Shown piece after piece: positions 7,324 to 12,236 of a DNA stretch of 12,236 nt. Both the position numbers and the translations under genes were made by a program. A model generated the notes under the pieces. It was given only the letters and a program-made list of their open reading frames with translations. It had not been told where the DNA came from and made no database searches. Position 1 is the stretch's first letter, and the number at the start of each line of letters is the position of its first letter. This DNA comes from DATLAN01 sp035527455 (GTDB taxonomy: Bacteria > Planctomycetota > Planctomycetia > Pirellulales > Thermoguttaceae): the NCBI GenBank assembly GCA_035527455.1, contig DATLAN010000468.1, forward strand, positions 1 through 12,236. The letters run 5' to 3'.

Positions 7324-7482
7324 AGGCAGCGACGGGTATCGCCCCAATCCGCCGCAAAACAATCTGCTTGGGCAGGTGCTTACGTGGACAATATCTCAAT
7401 TGTTCCCGAGCCCTCCACCCTCATCCTCCTGACCACGGGTGTTGCAGGGCTGTTGGTTTGGGGTTGGCGGCGGCGGAGGTGA
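7324..7482 (+). pseudogene. Orphan C-terminus of a second PEP-CTERM protein
   Basis: In the same frame as the preceding TAG stop, 52 codons run to TGA at 7480-7482. They encode AYVDNISIVPEPST, a hydrophobic helix ('LILLTTGVAGLLVWGW') and RRRR, a complete PEP-CTERM sorting tail. The residues before it (SAWAGAYVDNIS) resemble the last strands of a typical PEP-CTERM surface protein. There is no start codon with a ribosome site. It is best read as the remnant of a neighbouring paralogue whose 5' part was deleted. Translational readthrough of the TAG is a less likely alternative. Confidence 0.75.
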
Positions 7483-7626
7483 TGCTCCGGTCGGTTCCGG
7501 CTCATCGGCGTTTCCAAGACCCGTTGCTACCTGACCGTTTCCACCACTCCCCATTGCCAGCCGAATCTTACCGTTTCCACACGGGTGTTGCTCGTTTCGC
7601 CCTGCCACTCCGGGTGCTTTTCGCGA
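7483..7626. other. Non-coding stretch after the PEP-CTERM remnant
   Basis: No gene is supported. Imperfect reiterations of ACCGTTTCCAC occur at about 7534 and 7569, and GTTGCT recurs at about 7523 and 7587. No terminator with a clear stem and U-tract is visible for the upstream gene. Confidence 0.3.
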
Positions 7627-7652
7627 GTGGCACCGGCGCCGGCTCAAAAGAG
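7627..7652. repeat. GTGGCACCGG-headed repeat, copy A
   Basis: The 26-nt sequence starting GTGGCACCGGCGCCGG and ending CTCAAAAGAG matches 8919-8944 with a single mismatch. It contains the perfect palindrome CCGGCGCCGG. It abuts the truncated MITE copy by 3 nt. Confidence 0.75.
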
Positions 7653-7655
7653 TTT

Positions 7656-7792
7656 GTAGGGTGCGTGCTTGCACGCACGCGAAAGGGCTTGAGGACCGGG
7701 CAGGATTAGAGTTTTGTGGGCGCTGCAGCGTCTTGCGAACGGGCGCGGCGTGCGGGCGCGACGGTTCCACGTATTGTAAAATGGGCGCGTGC
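7656..7792. mobile_element. MITE-like element, second copy lacking its right end
   Basis: This 137-bp stretch aligns without gaps to 5629-5765 with three visible differences, and in the same orientation. It stops within the right terminal inverted repeat, where the next bases (TAAGTGGCAAC) begin other repeat sequence. The truncation implies that later insertion or deletion removed the right terminus, so this copy would not be transposable by end recognition. Confidence 0.82.
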
Positions 7793-7824
7793 TAAGTGGC
7801 AACGCGTCTTGCGGCAAAGTGTCC

Positions 7825-7911
7825 GTGCCACCCGCGCCCACGTCGGCTCTTTCAGGCCATGAGGTCAGTTCGCGGGTGGCACCGGTTCTTGAACCGGTGG
7901 GACGAAGTCCC
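7825..7911. repeat. Palindromic repeat cluster upstream of the methyltransferase gene
   Basis: GTGCCACCCGCG (7825-7836) and CGCGGGTGGCAC (7871-7882) are a perfect 12-bp inverted repeat. Two further hairpins follow directly: CACCGGTTC-TT-GAACCGGTG (7880-7899) and GGGAC-GAA-GTCCC (7899-7911). They share the GGGTGGCAC head with the elements at 3932, 7627 and 8918. Confidence 0.75.
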
Positions 7912-7917
7912 GGGAGG

Positions 7918-7946
7918 TTGTGGTGGATGGTTCGCACGGGTAGCAT
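7918..7946 (+). promoter_or_regulatory. Possible promoter for the methyltransferase gene
   Basis: TTGTGG (7918-7923), a 17-nt spacer and TAGCAT (7941-7946) are a moderate match and lie about 75 nt before the start codon. An alternative -10-like GATAAT near 7970 lacks a -35 partner. Confidence 0.35.
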
Positions 7947-8020
7947 GGACGCATGCAGGAACGTCGGCGGATAATCGGGGACAGTGGCGCCATCAATCGG
8001 CACTGAGGGAGAAGACCATC

Positions 8021-8896
8021 ATGTTCGAACAACTCGTAGACATCCACGCGCGCCCTAAAGCGTTCGAGCACTATACGACCGACTACCTATGGACCGACGA
8101 CCACACGTCGGCTCAGATGCTAAAATACCACCTTGACGAGGACATCGACGTCTCGTCGAGGAATGACGCTTTCATCGATCGCTCCGTGGCGTGGATCTTG
8201 TCCCACTTTGCGGTCCGTCGGGGAACTCGTATCGCCGACTTCGGCTGCGGGCCCGGCCTTTACACGACGCGTCTGGCGCGACACGGTGCAGACGTCACCG
8301 GAATCGATTTTTCACCCAGATCGATCCAGTACGCGAGAGACGCTGCCGCAAGGGAAGGGCTCGAGATTCACTACGTCGAGGAGAACTACTTGGACTTCAA
8401 TACCAGTGCACGCTTTGAACTGATCATAATGATCATGTGCGACTTTTCGGCGCTCAGCCCTTCGCAGCGGCGCACGATGCTGGAGAAGTTCAGGAACTTG
8501 CTCGAGCCGGGTGGATCAGTGCTGCTGGACGTGTATTCGTTGGCCGCATTTGCTCGACGCGAAGAGAGTGCGACCTGCCAAGCCGATCTCATGGACGGGT
8601 TCTGGTCCCGTAATGAGTACTTCGGCTTTCTCAACGTTTTCAAGTATCCCGATGAGAATGTCGTCCTCGACAAGTACACAATTGTTGAAAGAAACCAGAC
8701 TCGGACTGTCTACAACTGGCTCCAGTATTTCGATGTGAATGAACTGAAGCGAGAGTTTACCGAGTGTGGGCTGGTGGTGGACGAGACGTACGCGGACGTT
8801 GCCGGCTCAACCTACGACCCCGACGGTTCCGAGTTTGCCGTCGTCGCCAACAAGGCTTGTGACGGCGGGGAAATTAAACGGGGCAGGTCCAATTAA
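8021..8896 (+). CDS. Class I SAM-dependent methyltransferase, 291 aa
   Basis: The Rossmann-type SAM fold is indicated by motif I IADFGCGPGLY (71-81), motif II VTGIDFSP (92-99), an acidic post-II region (VEENYLDF, 119-126) and the LLEPGGSVLLDVY strand (160-172). The N-terminal about 65 residues (HARPKAFEHYTTDYLWTD) and the C-terminal substrate region (210-280) are not diagnostic of a known substrate, so the acceptor is unknown; small molecules are the usual targets of this soluble type. No signal peptide is present. The frame is open upstream to 7796, but that part is repeat DNA. The ATG at 8021 is preferred because GAGGGAGAAG (8005-8014) lies upstream at a suitable distance and the domain starts naturally there. 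The gene is flanked by repeats and converges on the next gene with 39 nt between stops, so it is probably monocistronic. Confidence 0.85.
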   Translation: MFEQLVDIHARPKAFEHYTTDYLWTDDHTSAQMLKYHLDEDIDVSSRNDAFIDRSVAWILSHFAVRRGTRIADFGCGPGLYTTRLARHGADVTGIDFSPRSIQYARDAAAREGLEIHYVEENYLDFNTSARFELIIMIMCDFSALSPSQRRTMLEKFRNLLEPGGSVLLDVYSLAAFARREESATCQADLMDGFWSRNEYFGFLNVFKYPDENVVLDKYTIVERNQTRTVYNWLQYFDVNELKREFTECGLVVDETYADVAGSTYDPDGSEFAVVANKACDGGEIKRGRSN

Positions 8897-8918
8897 CGAC
8901 AAGTCAACTGCTTCTTGG

Positions 8919-8944
8919 GTGGCACCGGCGCCGCCTCAAAAGAG
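8919..8944. repeat. GTGGCACCGG-headed repeat, copy B, overlapping a gene end
   Basis: This copy differs from 7627-7652 at one of 26 positions. Its last nine bases (8936-8944) include the TGA stop and final codons of the minus-strand PhnD-PQQ gene, so the protein's last residues (LF) and stop fall inside the repeat. Confidence 0.72.
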
Positions 8945-11035
8945 GAAACAGTAGACGCCCAGCAGATTGCGGATGTAGAGGCGGTTTCCGACCAGCGATG
9001 GGTGCGACCAGACGTCGCGCTCGGTGTCGGCCACGTCGTCGAACAACTCGAGGCTGCCGACGCGGGCAAACTTCTCCTGGGTTGCATCCAGCAGACAGAT
9101 CGTGCCCCATTGGGTGGCGACCAGCACGCGGCCGTTGCCGGCCACCAACGAGCAGTAGTCGGCCAGCGGGTCGTCCTCGACCGTCCACAACGTCTTCAGC
9201 CCGTCGTCGAGATCCAGGCACAGCAGTCCGCCGGAGCTGCCGTAAACCTTGCCCTCGATCACCACCGGCGTCGACGTGTCGGGAATCAGGTCCTGGTTGG
9301 CGGCCAGCGGTTTCGGGCAGATGCGGCCCTGGTCGTGGAACGCGAACAGCCGCGTGCCGTTGTTCTCGGTGCTCAGCAGGAGTTTATCCCCGACGACGAT
9401 CGGCGTGGGCACGTTGAAATCGCCCTCCAAGTCGGGAATCAACTGCCAGAGCCGTTTGCCCGTTCGGGGGTCCCAGCCGCCCAGCGAGATCGCGTCGTAG
9501 CCGACGATCTGCCGCACGCCGCCGAGTTCGGCCGCGATGAAGCTCGAGTAGCCGGGCTGGATGCCCGGCGCGGACCAGATCACCTCGCCGCTGAGCCGGT
9601 CGAGCGCCACGACCGAAGCGTCCTTCGCGCCGGGATTGACGATCAGTTTTTCGCCCAGGGGCAGCGGCGTGGAACAAAATCCCCACATCGGCACCTTGGC
9701 GTGGAAATCCTTCGCCAGGTTTTTCTGCCAGACGATCTCTCCGCCGTCGAGCTTCAGGCAGTACAGGTCGCCGAACGCCCCCAACAGGTAAACGAGCGGC
9801 CCGCATATCACCGGATTGGCCCGGGGCGAGTTGGTGAAGTCCATGTCCTTCGGGGCCGGGTAGGCGAGTTTCCAAAGCTGTCGGCCGGTGTCGGCGTCGA
9901 GGCAGCGGAAGACGTCCTGCTGGCCGTCGAGGCTCTTGTCCGACACCACGACGCGACCGGCGGCCACGGCCATTCCCGACATGCCCGGCCCGGTCAGCAC
10001 GTGCGACCAGAGAAGCCGCTTCTCGTTGGGCAGCTCTTGCGGAACGTACTCGCTGACGGCGTCTCGTTTGGGGCCTCGCCAGTCGGTCCACTCGGTGACG
10101 GGCCGACTGCGCGAAGGGCCGATATCCGGCAGGGCGAAGAAACCGCGGCCGGATTCCAGGGCCGCCAGCAACTCCGCGTCGTTGCCGACTTCCGATAACG
10201 CCTTGGCAAGCTCGCCTTCCAGCTTGGCATCCACCCGATCGGTGACGAACAGGCCGGTGAACGGCACGGGATCGGTCCGGCCGAGGATCCGCAACGTGCC
10301 CTTGTCGATCGTTCCGCAGCCTTCCAACAGCGGCATGGCATAGCTGGAGATCACCGCCGCGTCGGCCTCGTTCTCGACCACGGCCAGCGCGGCCGTGCTG
10401 CAGCCCCCCTTGATCGGCATATCCGCGGGAACGGGCACATCGAACGCTTCGAGCGCGGCGAAGGCGGCGGAGTGCTTTTCGTCGGAATCCTCCGGGCCGA
10501 ACAGCAGCCGGCGGCCGGCGAGGTCTCCGAGCGACGTGGCCGGATCGTCCGCCCGCACGACGAACAGCCCGGTCTGCGTGGCCTGGCCGTCCTTGCCGGT
10601 GAGCATGGCGAGGGTGCGGACCGTCAGGCCCAGTTTCCGCGCGTCGAAAGCGACCACGGAGACCTTGCCGATGATCAGATCGACGCCCGACTGCGTGTGG
10701 GCCTGCGGCGCGAAGAGCGCCTCGGCGTAGGCGATTTCGATCTTCCGGGCCAGCCGCGTTTCGAGAAAGGCCGCCAACCGATCGTACTTTCGCTGGGCAT
10801 AACCGCCGACGCAATCGCACGCCAGCCGATCGCACAGCGGGTCCATCACCACGAGGCGAAGCGCGTCCGTGGGGCACGTTTCCAACGTGCCTGGGTTGCC
10901 TGAACCCGATCCGCCAATCTGCCCGGCACCTCCTTCTTGGCACGTTGGAAACGTGCCCCACGCCGACGCCGCCGAAGCCGAAAACGCCGCGGCCAGAATC
11001 ACGCCCAAGATGCCTCTTCTCGTCGGCCTGTTCAT
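8936..11035 (-). CDS. Secreted fusion of a PhnD-like binding domain and a PQQ-type beta-propeller, 699 aa
   Basis: Residues 1-25 are a signal peptide with an RR pair and an ASA cleavage site. Residues about 25-56 (glycine-rich, two Cys) are encoded by a palindromic repeat inserted in frame. Residues about 58-300 resemble the periplasmic phosphate/phosphonate-binding (PhnD/SBP) fold: LRLVVMDPL, YDRLAAFLETRL, VDLIIGK, LGDLAGRRLLFGPEDS, GGCSTAALAVVENEADAAVIS. This part carries a cluster C68/C73/C75 and further Cys at 211 and 240. Residues about 315-699 form a PQQ/BamB-like propeller with repeated 'CLDADTGRQLWKL', 'CLKLDGGEIVWQK', 'ALDRLSGEVIW' and 'WDPRTGKRLWQL' blades. No CXXCH haem site is present. 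The ATG lies 7 nt after the NHL gene stop, with AGGA about 11 nt upstream, so the two are co-transcribed. A role in redox or ligand sensing in the periplasm is possible but unproven. Confidence 0.8.
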   Translation of the reverse strand: MNRPTRRGILGVILAAAFSASAASAWGTFPTCQEGGAGQIGGSGSGNPGTLETCPTDALRLVVMDPLCDRLACDCVGGYAQRKYDRLAAFLETRLARKIEIAYAEALFAPQAHTQSGVDLIIGKVSVVAFDARKLGLTVRTLAMLTGKDGQATQTGLFVVRADDPATSLGDLAGRRLLFGPEDSDEKHSAAFAALEAFDVPVPADMPIKGGCSTAALAVVENEADAAVISSYAMPLLEGCGTIDKGTLRILGRTDPVPFTGLFVTDRVDAKLEGELAKALSEVGNDAELLAALESGRGFFALPDIGPSRSRPVTEWTDWRGPKRDAVSEYVPQELPNEKRLLWSHVLTGPGMSGMAVAAGRVVVSDKSLDGQQDVFRCLDADTGRQLWKLAYPAPKDMDFTNSPRANPVICGPLVYLLGAFGDLYCLKLDGGEIVWQKNLAKDFHAKVPMWGFCSTPLPLGEKLIVNPGAKDASVVALDRLSGEVIWSAPGIQPGYSSFIAAELGGVRQIVGYDAISLGGWDPRTGKRLWQLIPDLEGDFNVPTPIVVGDKLLLSTENNGTRLFAFHDQGRICPKPLAANQDLIPDTSTPVVIEGKVYGSSGGLLCLDLDDGLKTLWTVEDDPLADYCSLVAGNGRVLVATQWGTICLLDATQEKFARVGSLELFDDVADTERDVWSHPSLVGNRLYIRNLLGVYCFLF
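10869..10961. repeat. Double-hairpin palindromic element inserted in frame in a coding sequence
   Basis: Arms 10869-10891 and 10939-10961 are perfect 23-bp inverted copies with a 47-nt spacer. Each arm is a hairpin by itself (GGCACGTT-TCC-AACGTGCC), and the spacer holds GGGTT-gcctg-AACCC. The length is 93 bp, exactly 31 codons, so the reading frame of the host gene is kept. Confidence 0.92.
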
Positions 11036-11042
11036 CGAATCG

Positions 11043-12050
11043 TCAGTCCTTTTTCTGCAGCACCCGAATCTTGTTGTTCTGGAAGTCCATCACGTAGACC
11101 CGCTTGCCGTCGGGCGTGGCGGCGATGGCGATGTTGCTGCAGGAGGCGGCCAGTCCGCCGGCGCGGTCGAAGCGTTGCACGCCGACGTAGCCGACCAGTC
11201 CGAGGAACCGGCCGTCGGCCGAGAAGCGTTTGATCCGGCCCATGCCCGACTCGGCCGTGTAGATCGCGCCGCCGCCGTCGAAGCAGACGTTCATCGGATT
11301 GCAGCAGGAGCCGAAGCCCACGACGTCTCCGCGGCCCCGCTCGCCCCACTTGCCCAGCACCTCGCCCTCGCGGTCGTAGGAGACGATCCGATGGGCGGCG
11401 TTTTCGGCCAGATAGAGCACGCCGTCGCGAAACGCGATGTCGCACCGCTGGCAGCACCCCCGCAGCCCTTCGGCCAACAGTTTCGGGTTTTCCAACTCGC
11501 GATCGAAGCGGAAGAGCTTCGACTTCGAGCCCATGCTCCAGCCGGTGCCGTAACAGACGAAGACGTCCTTCTCGGAAACCGCGATTCCGGAAACGAGATT
11601 TCCCTGGGAGAACATGCGTCTTGGTTCGCCGTCGGACGACTCGCCGTACCGGGGCATCTCGGCCGTTTTCAGGACCTTGCCGTCCAGGTCGAGGTGGGCC
11701 ACGCGTCCTTCTCCGCCACAATAGATCGTGCCGTCGGGGGCTTCGTCGATCGCCTCGGGCCCGAACGCGAGCTTGATGGTGGCGGTGTGTTTCCCTTCGG
11801 GGGAAATCACCTTGACTTCCTGTGCCTCTTTGTCGCAGGCCAGGAGATATCCCTTGGAGTGCAGTTGGAGGGAACTGAGTCGCTTGAACTCGATCGCCAG
11901 CGGATCGATCTCCTCGTGCGTGGCGGTATCCGCGCCCACGTCCTTGATCGGTTCCTGCGGTGACGGTTGTCCGTGATCTTGGCCCCACGTTGGCGAACCG
12001 CCCAGCACCGCCAACACGCCTGCCAGCACCATGCCTACGAAGCTTTTCAT
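11043..12050 (-). CDS. Secreted NHL/SMP-30-like beta-propeller with paired cysteines, 335 aa
   Basis: Residues 1 to about 23 are a signal peptide (MKSFVGMVLAGVLAVLGG...TWG). The remainder (about 55-331) is a six-bladed-type NHL propeller: repeated 'GIAVSEKDVFVC', 'DIAFRDGVLYLAENAAHRIVSYDREGE', 'NVCFDGGGAIYTAESGMGRIKRFSADG' and 'IAIAATPDGKRVYVMDFQNNKIRV' units. Three successive blades begin with a cysteine motif: GCCQRCD (198-204), SCCNPMN (248-254) and ASCSN (302-306). Such regularly placed Cys could line one face and bind a metal or form disulfides; this is inference. AAGGA (12057-12061) lies 6 nt before the ATG, and a strong promoter is upstream. It is the first gene of an operon with the PhnD-PQQ fusion, with a 7-nt gap, suggesting that the two propellers act together outside the cytoplasm. 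The function is unknown. Confidence 0.82.
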   Translation of the reverse strand: MKSFVGMVLAGVLAVLGGSPTWGQDHGQPSPQEPIKDVGADTATHEEIDPLAIEFKRLSSLQLHSKGYLLACDKEAQEVKVISPEGKHTATIKLAFGPEAIDEAPDGTIYCGGEGRVAHLDLDGKVLKTAEMPRYGESSDGEPRRMFSQGNLVSGIAVSEKDVFVCYGTGWSMGSKSKLFRFDRELENPKLLAEGLRGCCQRCDIAFRDGVLYLAENAAHRIVSYDREGEVLGKWGERGRGDVVGFGSCCNPMNVCFDGGGAIYTAESGMGRIKRFSADGRFLGLVGYVGVQRFDRAGGLAASCSNIAIAATPDGKRVYVMDFQNNKIRVLQKKD

Positions 12051-12116
12051 GCTCCATCCTTTCTTGTTTCCGGCATTTCGTTCGTGGATCGGATGCGTGC
12101 CGATCGTCAGCTAGCC

Positions 12117-12145
12117 ATTTTACCCTGAGAAACCCCGGCTGCCAA
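12117..12145 (-). promoter_or_regulatory. Sigma70-type promoter for the NHL/PhnD-PQQ operon
   Basis: On the minus strand TTGGCA (12140-12145) and TAAAAT (12117-12122) are separated by 17 nt. The predicted start is near 12110, giving a leader of about 60 nt to the ATG at 12050. Confidence 0.72.
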
Positions 12146-12236
12146 ACCGGCGCGGTATGCGGTGGGCAAACATGGCACTTTGGGGCGAAGCGGTGAGGGG
12201 CGCACTCTCCCTATCCCACTTTATGGAACCCGGCTC

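Noticed and set aside
7796..8020. N-terminal extension of the methyltransferase to an upstream ATG
   Set aside because: The extra 75 codons cover palindromic repeats and the likely promoter region. GAGGGAGAAG upstream of the ATG at 8021 marks the start.
9384..10961. 525-codon minus-strand frame overlapping the PhnD-PQQ gene
   Set aside because: It begins inside the palindromic repeat (MGHVSNVP) and is Arg/Gly/Pro-rich. It is an out-of-frame shadow of the supported gene.
8936..11035. Cytochrome-type haem binding in the Cys-rich PhnD-like region
   Set aside because: The cysteines (for example LACDCVGG) do not form CXXCH, so covalent c-type haem attachment is not supported.
12157..12236. Possible start of a plus-strand gene running off the right edge (MRWANMALWGE...)
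   Set aside because: Only about 26 codons are visible, there is no ribosome site, and nothing recognisable is encoded; the region is otherwise upstream of the operon promoter.

Overview
The window looks like a piece of a Planctomycetota chromosome, most likely Pirellulales-like. This is an inference from combined traits, not a marker-gene assignment. The traits are high GC, a Kdo/LPS gene set, a PEP-CTERM exosortase substrate, secreted NHL and PQQ-type beta-propellers, weak or absent Shine-Dalgarno sites on several genes, and a dense load of short palindromic repeats.

Layout. (1) 57-5281, minus strand: an envelope cluster read kdsD (arabinose-5-phosphate isomerase), kdsC (Kdo-8-phosphate phosphatase), then a very large single-pass LptC/LptA(OstA)-like protein. 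The first two make Kdo; the third probably carries LPS across the periplasm. A good sigma70-type promoter sits in front of kdsD. Palindromic elements separate the three genes. (2) 5282-6153: repeat-rich intergenic DNA with a complete ~156-bp MITE-like element, followed by a near-consensus promoter and a long leader. (3) 6154-7323, plus strand: a secreted eight-repeat propeller-like protein with a canonical PEP-CTERM anchor. In the same frame, directly after its stop, lies the orphan C-terminus of a second PEP-CTERM protein (7324-7482). (4) 7483-8020: a repeat graveyard holding a truncated second copy of the MITE and several GTGGCAC-headed palindromes. (5) 8021-8896, plus: a class I SAM-dependent methyltransferase. 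(6) 8936-12050, minus: a two-gene operon with a 7-nt gap, promoter at 12117-12145. It encodes a secreted NHL-type propeller with paired cysteines, then a fusion of a PhnD-like substrate-binding domain with a PQQ-type propeller. The role of this pair is unknown.

The strongest unusual signal is the repeats. Three elements with unrelated sequences (3239-3325, 3931-4007, 10869-10961) share one design: two small hairpins in inverted orientation, so that the whole element also folds on itself. One supplies an apparent start codon and spurious N-terminus for the LptC-like gene and overlaps the kdsC stop. Another is 93 bp (31 codons) and is translated in frame inside the PhnD-PQQ protein, immediately after the signal peptide cleavage site. 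This resembles the in-frame palindromic elements known from Rickettsia. No transposase or REP-associated tyrosine transposase is encoded in the window.
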